A stretch of 64,000 bases of DNA, taken from NCBI GenBank assembly GCA_022495005.1, contig JAGYXB010000011.1, positions 1-64,000 of the forward strand, read 5' to 3'. Origin of the DNA: Rhyacophila brunnea. Taxonomy: Eukaryota > Arthropoda > Insecta > Trichoptera > Rhyacophilidae. The notes under the pieces were generated by a model, which worked only from the letters and a program-made list of their open reading frames with translations, ran no database searches and was not told where the DNA came from. This document shows, one piece after another, positions 55,601 to 64,000 of this stretch. Numbering within the stretch: position 1 is the stretch's first letter; each line of letters begins with the position of its first letter. The position numbers were made by a program, and so were the translations under genes.

Positions 55601-57796
55601 TTTGTCAACCAACAGTTAACCTCAATGATAATTTGGAAACACCCCAGAAACTTACCTATACATCATAATATGAAACTGGATCCAATTTACTCACTTAAAT
55701 CACTGTCATTTAAATGTAAACGTTTAATTTAGATGCGATGGTCAAAGGAGTAAAATCATCATTCGAATAGAAACAGTGGATAAGACTTATTCTATCTAGC
55801 CGATATTCTTTGAGGTATTAGTGTAGTTTACTTTTTTCTTGTAAATATTTCCATTTCAATGTTTTTATATCTAACGAAAGTTAATAAATGTTATAGAAGA
55901 ACAAAGACACCACTTTAACCCGAAGTCACTCTTCTTTGAACGGAGCAGGAACTGTCCAAAACGGCCTTTCGCCTTCGAGTATGAGTGCGCCGAGCGAAAG
56001 ATCAGGAAGTGTTGCTAGTACACTCAGTACTGCCTCTAGCCCCACGCCTCCACAACTCTGTGAGTATTTCTATCATCATTTAGTATGCTGTCGCTCAGTC
56101 ACTCGTTAGGGGTTCATTAATGTGCATCATTCTATCAATGATCAGTGGCAGTTTTCGATTTGAAAAGTAAACCGTCTTCAAAATTCCACTGGGAGATTCT
56201 CAAACCGATCGTCTGCACTGATGGCTCCGATTGTGAAATGTCATTTAGCATCGTTTCCTAAAGTCATGGCCAAAATAGAATAATTCCTATTTTTCGTGCA
56301 TAACTCAATCGATGATGAATGATAGTCGGGTCCGCAATTACCAAAGACACTCGGTTATCTTCAGCCCAATTGTCACCGGTCTTCCATTGAGTCATGAGTG
56401 ATAGGTATTATTCAATTTTGCCACAACTCTAGGAAATGATGCAAAATGATATTTCACGATCAAGAGCCATCGGCATGGAGTCTATGATATAGACCAGGGT
56501 TGGCGAACCTTCTTAGTACGCGTGCTAAAATTTCCCAAATGTTATTTTTCGACTGTCTGACGTGCCGAGCAGTTTTTTATGGGGAAAATGAAAAAGTAGT
56601 TTTTAAGAATTCTATTAAAAAAGTTTAAAAATTACAATATTTAGTTCTTGAGATTTAGCCGAAGGCATATCACTTATTCTTTGAATATTTTTTCCTTGTT
56701 TTTAAAAAATTCATAGAGATCGTGGAAGCATTTTAACCACGCTTCTTTCATATTTTCCCCATAACAGAACGGTTTTCCATTTTCACTGTGTGCCAGAATT
56801 ACTACTACTACTAGCACCACTGAGTTTTTAGCTTGGTTTTTTACACAATTTGACAATTGACACAAAAATTGCTCCGATCAGGATGAGGCATTATTTCACT
56901 ACAGTGGTCTCAACCATTGTAAAGTGATCAAAATAAGAGGTTCGCGGCGCGGCTTCCTCCGCCGCCTGATGAGGTCACTGAGATAATATTATGCATGATG
57001 CATAAAGCCTAAGGACCGACCTATGCAATTATATAATATTTACATTAAAGGTAATGCTTATTCTCGAGGAGTATTTGCCTGCTATTTTTTATACAATGCG
57101 ATCTGTCATTTATGCATTAGTTTCGTCGTCTCCGATTACGCATTGATAGGTAAATAATATTTTTTATAAGTAATATTAAAAACCGACGAAAATACGCACA
57201 ACTATGTCATTGTATTTGTAAAAGTTTTTTGTAAAACAATATTTTTTAAAATTATTACAGGTATTGTTTTTTCTCTTAAAAATAAAACATTCGCGTGCCA
57301 TGCAAAATCATCTCGCGTGCCATAGGTTCGCCATCCCTAATATATACAATCGAGAGGGCAATCGGGGCAGATGATCTGCTGGTGTAATTTGAAATGTGTG
57401 TATGAAATGTACACTTGATTTGTATTCCATCACTCACGACCTACTACAGGAGTGAATCAATAGTTTCACTTTTCAATCTAATCATTTTCACAGTGAATGG
57501 GAAATTGTATTGTTGTTTAATTTGTTAATATGAGAGTGTGGTAGATCACTATTACAGGTTATGAACATGAAGTTGGACATGCCTACAATATAGATCAATG
57601 TGACGAATTCATACCGATTGCAAAATGTAGAAAACTTTCATTCAACATTATTTTTAACTCTCGACTTGATATTTCAGACGATGATACTTCATGTCCAAAT
57701 TCAGTGATGCCGACCCCTGCTACGCCGTGTCGCGGCGCTTTTCTACAATCCATCTGCGCCTTTGATAAGTCCAATTTGAACAAAACTAAAAAATGA
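43632..57796 (+). CDS. PXK: PX domain-containing pseudokinase, PXK/MONaKA family, 11 exons
   Basis: Exons join(43632-43733, 43826-44014, 45066-45162, 46858-46964, 48265-48384, 49878-50121, 50773-51015, 51661-51890, 54300-54380, 55897-56059, 57678-57796) give 564 aa; the human protein is 578 aa. PXK is an endosome-associated protein that binds phosphoinositides through its PX domain and is reported to modulate Na,K-ATPase and receptor trafficking. The PX domain (about 20-125) has RRYNDF (54-59), where the Arg contacts phosphate, and LPLPPKK (73-79). The kinase-like domain (about 145-435) keeps YLHDRGLPYGHLHVGN, where the catalytic HRD is absent (H-L-H-V-G-N), and DVE (305-307) in place of DFG, so activity is doubtful as in the family. 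DVYCFGHTLYEM is the C-lobe F-helix. Then come a basic coiled stretch (445-471), a Ser/Thr/Pro linker, and a C-terminal WH2-like actin motif RGAFLQSICAFDKSNLNKTK (about 543-562). All ten introns are GT/AG and in phase. Confidence 0.95.
45764..46438 (-). mobile_element. internally deleted hAT element with transposase remnant
   Basis: 675 bp flanked by identical TCTTAGAC octamers (45756-45763 and 46439-46446). Ends are CAGACCTGGGCAAACTT and, on the minus strand, CAGCCCTGGGAAAACTA. The minus strand encodes FSIMNINKKNYLRSSITDEH then LQAVLRISTTKLTLEF, the hAT C-terminal dimerisation region. Upstream is FEELKDSARKMLVIFRSS with one frame slip. It lies in PXK intron 3. Confidence 0.93.
46106..46293. 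repeat. perfect 94-bp tandem duplication inside the hAT element
   Basis: 46106-46199 and 46200-46293 read as identical copies (AGCTTGATCTAAAAATAACC ... GCAGATTTCTT). Identity indicates a duplication much younger than the decayed transposon around it, or an assembly artefact. Confidence 0.92.
48503..49043. mobile_element. inverted-repeat element, 33-bp ends, PXK intron 5
   Basis: The left end TTAACGTCGCTAATTTTCTA continuing CAAACACATATCTCAA is mirrored by the right end TTGAGATACGTGTTTGTAGA continuing AAATTAACGTCGA. Related motifs (ACACGTATCTCAA, TACGTGTTTGTA, GATACGTGTTTAC) recur inside at 48605, 48699 and 48771. No coding capacity and no clear target-site duplication; class unassigned. Confidence 0.7.
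49100..49265 (+). repeat. SINE family B copy 2 (3' part clear)
   Basis: AAATTATGTATGTTCAATAA followed by AGAATGTT and a TGAATTATTC-A-rich tail match the 3' end of the copies at 20545 and 49440. The head region here is diverged or different. Confidence 0.6.
49440..49615 (+). repeat. SINE family B copy 3, tRNA-derived head
   Basis: The head GGGTCAATTGGTAAAGCACA then CAGGTACGAGTCCTG resembles tRNA box A and box B at the normal spacing. The body carries TTTTTTCTAATCGGTATGTT and TCTGAGGTGTTTTCAAATTA, and the tail ATGTTCAATAAAGAAT ends in an A-run. It lies in PXK intron 5. Confidence 0.78.
53040..53240 (-). repeat. SINE family A, best-preserved tRNA head
   Basis: On the minus strand TTGGCCGAGCGGTAACATG (box A TGGCCGAGCGG) is followed by AGATTCGAATCCCGG (box B), a class II Ser/Leu-type tRNA layout. 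Then comes the family body with GAGTAGGTTGAGCAAGTGGC. It lies in PXK intron 8. Confidence 0.85.
54695..55454. mobile_element. pogo-like element in PXK intron 9
   Basis: 760 bp flanked by TA (54693-54694 and 55455-55456). Ends are CAGTGGAATCCCGATTTCAC and, on the minus strand, CAGTGAAACGCCAATTTTAC. A second CAGTGGAACC end-like sequence lies inside at 54836, suggesting nesting. The interior 55030-55330 is unusually GC-rich. No transposase motif was found. Confidence 0.7.
56495..57339. mobile_element. hAT-like element in PXK intron 10
   Basis: 845 bp with ends CAGGGTTGGCGAACCT and, on the minus strand, TAGGGATGGCGAACCT. It is flanked by ATATAGAC (56487-56494) and ATATATAC (57340-57347), an 8-bp duplication with one mismatch. 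The subterminal ACGCGTGC / GCACGCGA pair is also inverted. A minus-strand frame (56674-56865) has no confident domain. Confidence 0.85.
57538..57584. repeat. hAT-family terminal fragment, third copy
   Basis: GTGTGGTAGATCACTATTAC ... AGTTGGACATGCCT resembles the right end of the element at 61386-61916 and the fragment at 22930-23022. It lies 94 bp before PXK exon 11. Confidence 0.5.
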
Positions 57797-60242
57797 ATAT
57801 ATCCGCTTCTATTCAATTTGGTAGATTTTATCGTTGCCTCCCAGAAAATCTCACATAATCCAGTCACTCTGAAAATTTGGCTTTGCATAAAAAATATTTA
57901 CAGTAATCCTAAGAAACATGACAACCCGTGTCCTGAGTCCTGGCTTCGTCTAACATATCTCTCCACTCCAATGGCTAGGTACTCTCCAGTTACGTAAGCC
58001 GAGCATCCGGTTAATGGTCATCCATTTCACCCAGTTTCCCAATCTTTAATCAATCAATTGAATTAGTTATGTTCCATAGAGCTGTCGTTTCTTACTTTCA
58101 AAAAAAAAAAATATTTAGTTCATTTTGCAGTCAACATCCAGGTTTTTATATAAATTTAAAATAAACACTACACATTACGAGGGTACCAAATGCAGTAGTG
58201 ATATAATCACAGGAACATCCAGTATTAAAAAAATCTTTGCTTAGAAATAGATCTTTCTTATTGCTCCAATGTGTGGTGCAAATCACCTATTTTCATACAA
58301 ATATTAGTTACGGATACAGGCCGAATAATTGCATGGTATTTTAAGATGTGGCTGTTCACCACATTTAAGTTATTTAAATTAAGGATTTAATGATAAATAA
58401 ATACATGCTATTCAGGCAATTGCTATGTAGTTATTATATTTAAAAAAAATATTTTTGCAAGTCAAGCTAAATGTTAAATAATCACTTATTATCGAGTCGA
58501 TCACAATGTTCTCTTAATATATATAATATATGACACAATCTCAAAAGCATATTGTAAAAATCTTTGAATTGTGAACATCAAAGATAACTATGTTTAGTTT
58601 TTGCTGGGAGGCGACTTTATGTAAACTAGTCATAAGGGAAGATTGAAGCCATCTGAACAAAATAATGATACATTATTGTCATTTTATTTTATCTGGAAGA
58701 GGTAACATTACGTTACATTGTAAAAAAAAAATATGTTTATAAAATAATATCCTATCAAAAGAATACTTTATCATAAATTAAGAATTAACCAAAGCAAAAG
58801 GGTTAGTATCCTTTGTTATTTAGAATATCATTATCTTCGACTATTGTTTTCCATACGATAGATTTTTTATTCGATGTATGGTTCTGGCAACGCTGACCGG
58901 TTCGGAACGGATTTTAGTTGCAGTCACACACGCAGTTGCCCTGCCATCAGATTTACAGAATTATCATCGACCGGTGTTCCTGCACCGATATAGAGAATGA
59001 CATTATTTATAATTTCGATGTGTACATCGCTGTTTAAAAAGAACCCGGCCATTATTTTTTCCGCGGAAACAAATGAACCTCGGGAGTTCTCCTCTATTGA
59101 AAAAATGAGGGTCACATAGAGCATCAGTCGCTGGCAGTCAGCCTGCGAATACGGACGTGTATTTTACCATCTCCGCTCAGTGTTGCCCCAAAAGTTTGGA
59201 ATGTAAAAATATTAAATAAGAAATTTCTTGATTTGCAAAAAACCCACATTACATTTCATTCAACATGTTGGAAAAAAAATGTGATTCAATTATCAAAAGG
59301 TGCCTCTCCCTCTCTTTCTCATACAGTATGAAATATTATGCAAAGCTATTTTTACATAATATTTATTTTTAATTTATTAGTTCATTCCATAGTGTTGTAA
59401 GTTATAAGATTTTTATTGAACGTAAAAGTATTTACTTCAGTGAGATAGAGTGTACTCATCAAATTGATTGATAATACATGAATTTTTGGTGCACGTTTAA
59501 GGGAAAAATTATTACACAACCATTGCCGTTGAAACCTAACCTAACCTGTTAGAATTTTTGCCAATGTTGAAAATTATCATGTATTTATTGAAGCCTTAAT
59601 TTTGCCTTTGCGATTTAGAATATTTGCAACTCTATTTGGAAAAAATACTGAATTACAATCACTTTAACATGTTAACTGTAAATTTTTGGTATTATTGACA
59701 TAAAATTAATTAAAATAAAAGGCAATATTAAGTAAAAAATTCATACAATTTATTAAAGATCACAATCTTATCTCGTCCACTCGTGAACATCTAACTGGAT
59801 GAAACTGGTCTTGATCTTTTTAAATCGTGTGGATAAGGATAAGGTACTCCATGTAAAACAAAAACTTGAAAACCGGCTCAATTCACAAAGTGAACGTATG
59901 TCAGATCAAATTATGCAATGCAAGACAATTATTGCAACTGTATTCCATGAATAATAAACATGATCTGACCAGTAGATGACAGAAGCAGATGAAGCAGTGG
60001 CGGTTTTTAATTAACTTTTAATTAACCAATACCTGAAACAATGTACTCTGTCGATTTTTTTTTACCTGACAGCACACTGAGGAAGCGGGATTTGTTTCAT
60101 GGCACATCAAAACATCAAATATATATACACCAAAAAATTTAATATAGGTACTTATAACATAAATTTAAAATCATAAAAGAGTTTGAACATATAATATTGC
60201 TGTATTAACATTTACATATATATATGTATAAAGATAAATTAT
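57797..60242. other. PXK 3' flank and intergenic DNA, no gene recognised
   Basis: AATAAA at 58160-58165 could serve PXK polyadenylation (364 bp after the stop). A minus-strand open frame at 58924-59124 looks codon-like (GFFLNSDVHIEIINNVILYI) but matches no family I know and has no convincing splice partners. The rest is AT-rich and featureless. Confidence 0.45.
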
Positions 60243-60440
60243 CCATGATGCCCAAGTGAATAATGTGTCGGCCTGTAATGTCCTGGGTCCCGGGCTCGAA
60301 TCTAAGGTCTGGTGAAAAAATTCACATGCTGTTTTTCAAGTGGTTAACATTCATTTCTCGTTAAAAAAACAAAAAAAATTGTTTCTCTCTGTATAAGCCT
60401 GTAATATGATCTTTTTAAGATCCGACATAGTTTAACTGCC
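60243..60440 (+). repeat. SINE family A, diverged copy
   Basis: GGGCTCGAATCTAAGGTCTG is a decayed box B. It is followed by TTTTTCAAGTGGTTAACATT, CATTTCTCGTTAAAAAAACA and GATCTTTTTAAGATCCGACA, collinear with the family body but with several deletions. Confidence 0.65.
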
Positions 60441-61385
60441 GAAAACGTTAACTTGTATTTCACGGACTTCTTTCGTCGCACACTTGGAACTTCTGGTGGC
60501 AAACTAGTGTGATGCGGCACACAGTTCGGCAGACACTAGGTTAGAACGTTTACCACCATTGTTGCATTTATTTTGTCACTGATAAATGTTTATTGTCGGT
60601 ACCTAATGAAAACCATTTAATTCGTTGCATAAATTGGTCTGTCATTTTGATTTCTACATATTTTAAAAATATGATTTTCACGCCGTTTTTCAAGATATTT
60701 TTGGACAATATGGAGTATGTATAATTATTTTATGTCTTTTATTTCAAATAATGAATTATGATAATTTTTGGTTGAATAAATTTTTTTCGTATCTGATGGA
60801 TAATAAATTGATTGTTGAAATGTTTGCAGTTAAGAGGATTTTTCATCAATCCATTTTGTTATTTGCATCGTAGTTTTCATATTATTATGTAACTCGTTGG
60901 TAAGTCTGCTGAATTAATATTAGTTTGAATTATCTAAACTAACTTTTAATTTAAGAGAATGATAAAATAAGCAAATATAAAGTGTATTTTTATTATTTGT
61001 AACTAGTCACTAAAAGTACACTTCATTTAAAAAAAATTAGTATAAATTTAATTAAATTTGATATAAACTCAAACAAACAGATCGAAAATCATTATGCAAT
61101 TATTGTTTCACCGGAAAAAAGACATTGAAATCAAACTTAAATTTTTATGAATTTCTCTATCATTACTGTTACCTTGATGTTATGAAATAAACTTATGTAT
61201 TATATTATATTATAGTAATATATACTATCAAGATCAAGTCATTATTATTTGATAATGCTTGTTGTTACTCATACTGTTTTTTGTAAATTAATTATTAGTT
61301 CTAATTTACAAAATAAATAATCGCGTACTGTCGTACATTCGGTAGTAGATTATTTACAATGTAATATTTTTACGTTATCCTAGAA
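60441..61385. other. intergenic, nothing recognised
   Basis: AT-rich; short microsatellite-like ATATATAT runs but no exon or element with defined ends. Confidence 0.5.
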
Positions 61386-61916
61386 CAGGCATGCCCAACG
61401 ATTGAGGTGTCGATTGCGAGGTAGATTTTGGTCGATCGCAAAATAGGAATTGAGCTGTGAAAATGCAAAAAGCGTGTCCATTCAGTTGTAATATAATACG
61501 GTTGCTTTGAGTTTTTAAAGACGAAGCATTGCTCATTCCTTTTTTATTTTGTTAACCATCTTACTTGAAAATCGTTTTCAAATTAACCATGAGGAAGCCT
61601 GCGTGATTTTGTCATATCACTCACGGCGGCCCGTCATAGAAGTAGGCGATAGAGAATATGTGAACCCCACGCTTTAAACTGAGGTATGTTTTCCGCTTAA
61701 CGTCACGGAGATCATGAGTGCCCAAAAGAAGACCAAAACTTATCATTTTCACGGCAAATGGGAAATTGAGTATTTCTTTGAGACAAAATTATTTTCCTGA
61801 GCCGAATATTTGTTCAAGTTAAAGAATGAAAAATGACAATTGTATAATGTAGTAGATCACCGTCAGTTTTGATATTGGATAAAAGATCACAGCCTACTTG
61901 AAGTCTGACATGCCTG
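61386..61916 (+). mobile_element. hAT-like element with N-terminal transposase remnant
   Basis: 531 bp between CAGGCATGCCCAAC and, on the minus strand, CAGGCATGTCAGACTTCAAG. Flanking octamers TCCTAGAA and TTCTAAAG match only partly. A short frame at 61714-61800 reads MSAQKKTKTYHFHGKWEIEY then FFETKLFS, resembling the N-terminus (K-x-Y-x-F-x-x-x-W-E-x-E-Y-F-F) of GTF2IRD2/ZBED-type hAT transposases, and then stops. The right-end sequence recurs at 22930 and 57538. Confidence 0.65.
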
Positions 61917-63940
61917 TTCTAAAGGTATTGATAATTCACAAGGCCGCTCGAACATGCCCTGGATCGGTGAAATGGAGTACATAAGTATAGGATCGGTGGG
62001 AGTGAAGAAGAAGCCTTCATCCAGTTATGGATAGACAGTGACAATGATGATACCAAAGATGTTGAATATTTTTTCAGATCGAGTCCTTTGCGGTTTACCT
62101 GCGGACATTTTTTTTCATTTTAGTTTGTATGAAACTTATGAGTTCCCAAAGTTAAGGCTCCATCTTTACATAAGAATTTCTTCAACATCTTTGGATGGCA
62201 CGCTCGAAAATTCGGTTATGTCAAATAAATATTTTATTTGCAATTTTAAAAATACTCAAATCTGTTTCTACTTTATATCCAAAATTGTAAAAAATATATT
62301 CTTTGTATATTAAAAGTGTTTTTTCTTTTATTCTTTCTTGTTTAAATATCGGGGAGAGTGATCCGACCGAGTGGACGATGCAATGGGCCTCTCGAAAACT
62401 TCAGCCGTGCAGATATTCGCTAGAGGCATAACGATCTGATGGGGCAGGGCGCCTTTGAATGGAGTCACGATAGTAAGCGACGAGGAATATAAGAAAGTAT
62501 TTAATACTACTGTAATCTTTTAAAACACAAAAGAATGGTTGGATTGAGTCAATACGATGATTTCGTATGTTAGAGTTGAATGTGAAAAATACAAGGTCTC
62601 ACATAAAGTAAACTGCCCGTAGGATTCCGGTTCTGTCAGGGTACATACATTCAAATTTCATAAATAGATAAATTGAATGTGGTTGAAGAACAAAACAAAG
62701 ATCATTATTCCAAATCGGTATTGATGTCTTTACGTCAAGGATCGATAATGCGACACCTGCGGGTGCCAGTACGCTCTCGGAAGATATTTGTTGCATCTTT
62801 TAACCTTTCGACAGTATATAAATATGTCAAATGAGGGAAGAACACAAACCATTTATATTGACATACTTTTCTTATAAATTTGTACAGTAAACAGTACAGT
62901 TAACAGGGCAGTTAAATTAAGAATTTAAAAATTTTAGGCGAGCCACACATAGGACGATGACCTTTTTTTTGAAAAAGTCAGCACAATAGGTAAAAGAAAA
63001 CACAATAATATTGCAGATGTCTGTTGAATCATCACATTGTAAACTTAAAAAAATGCATTTTTCTGAATCTTTTTTATCTGTAATTTGATATTTTCAGACT
63101 TGCTTCTATTCTAGGAGTGACTGCTGTTAATAGGATATTCAGTACCATATTTTTTATGAACCGTTGTAAAATGTCGTTCTACGTTGCACTTTTTTCCAAT
63201 AGCAACTGTTGAACCGCAAATCAAACAAATTCATTTGTTCTTAAAATAAATAAAAAAATATTTCTCTTCCCAATCTTCTTTAAAATTCTAAGTGTATGTC
63301 CGTTTTTTCTTTTTCTCTGACTGATATTCAGAGATAATTATTAGGGTAGGTAACCATATGATAAATATAATTGTCAAACTGACACTTGTGTCAGAACGCG
63401 CTTCGACACTTCGTCTCGTCCATAGACGAATATACTATTAAGGGCGACCCACATTGAGGTTGCATGTCGCGGACTATCACGTGAACTCACGGCGATAAAA
63501 ATATCTATGGTTTCGTCATTTTGCAGAATTTTGTAGAATTATTCAAGCTAATTTCAATTAATTTTAACAGTTTCTACGTGTGCGTACGTTAAAATACATG
63601 CGGCATGACATTCATAGATAATAGAACAACCTGCAGACAATAGATAACAGACAACATTCTCATAGAAAATACATAGTGCCAACTGTTATAAACAAAAAAG
63701 AATGTCAGTTTGACATGACAGACGAAAAGTGTTGGCATGTGGAATATGATAGAAACGTTCAATTGTCAATTTCCTTGACATGCACCTCAATGCGGGTGAC
63801 CCTTTACTCTCGCCTTTTCGCCAGTGGTGATTGCCGAGGTGTTGCCACAGTGAGTAGTAATTTTGCTGATTTTTGACATACACTGCGCGCTTAGTACATA
63901 ATCTGAATACGCAAACTGCGAGCCACATTAAAACGGTACG
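61917..63940. other. intergenic, nothing recognised
   Basis: Open frames at 62038-62313, 62599-62796 and 63676-63928 have no recognisable domain, splice sites or repeat family. A CACTTGTGTCAG-containing stretch near 63385 is GC-richer than its surroundings. Confidence 0.45.
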
Positions 63941-63983
63941 CGAGCAACACGTTGCTCACGAGCTACGGGTTGGGCACCGCTGG
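63941..63983 (-). mobile_element. hAT terminal repeat, partner end not identified
   Basis: On the minus strand the sequence reads CAGCGGTGCCCAACCCGTAG then CTCGTGAGCAACGTGTTGCT, a typical CAG-starting hAT terminus with an inverted GAGCAAC/GTTGCTC subterminal pair. The matching left end was not found within the window. Confidence 0.55.
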
Positions 63984-64000
63984 TTTAGGGCATTTAAAAA

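Noticed and set aside
58924..59124. Minus-strand open frame ending in NLMAGQLRV
   Set aside because: Codon use looks plausible, but no homologue, promoter or splice partner is recognisable; left unannotated.

Overview
This is a eukaryotic nuclear window, AT-rich and intron-rich, almost certainly from an insect. The protein-coding exons read as insect-like housekeeping proteins with canonical GT/AG introns, and the spacers are packed with hAT, mariner, piggyBac-like and LINE relics, tRNA-derived SINEs, and recurring GGTACCTACC-type words. A hemipteran of the aphid/psyllid/scale type is my guess from the repeat flavour only; that placement is inference.

Four genes could be assembled across exons by hand, with reading phase closing at every junction. 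(1) An RMI2-like OB-fold protein (+, 2 exons, 12282-18458, 132 aa). (2) Proteasome subunit alpha type-4, PSMA4 (+, 6 exons, 22302-28025, 256 aa). (3) Mitochondrial ATP synthase subunit alpha (-, 10 exons, 31357-42066, 551 aa). (4) A PX-domain pseudokinase of the PXK/MONaKA family (+, 11 exons, 43632-57796, 564 aa), ending in a WH2-like motif. PSMA4 and ATP synthase alpha converge tail to tail. ATP synthase alpha and PXK are head to head about 1.6 kb apart. A first coding exon of a possible membrane transporter (-, 11196-11334) lies head to head with RMI2; its remaining exons were not found.

Layout: 1-1212 is a 117-bp satellite array continuing off the left edge, followed by a 15-bp minisatellite. 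1.8-11 kb is repeat-rich intergenic DNA: hAT relics, LINE tails, a solo LTR with a paralogous empty site, and a hAT element inside an inverted-repeat element. 12.3-18.5 kb is RMI2, whose 5.8-kb intron holds an LTR-derived element with a tRNA-Lys-type primer-binding site and an inverted terminal LTR. 18.5-20.3 kb is a dead LINE split by a complete-length but frameshifted mariner element. 22.3-28 kb is PSMA4. 28.4-29.9 kb holds a SINE split by a TTA-flanked insertion, and a LINE tail. 31.4-42.1 kb is ATP synthase alpha, with a pogo-like and two piggyBac-like elements in its introns. 43.6-57.8 kb is PXK, with two hAT elements, one pogo-like element, one inverted-repeat element and three SINE copies in its introns. 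57.8-64 kb has no recognised gene, only SINE and hAT fragments.

The genes do not form a pathway. I found no prokaryotic-style system, CRISPR array or operon. The most unusual objects are the inverted-LTR composite at 13.0-14.8 kb, the solo-LTR/empty-site pair at 8.9-11.0 kb, and an insect RMI2 orthologue candidate.
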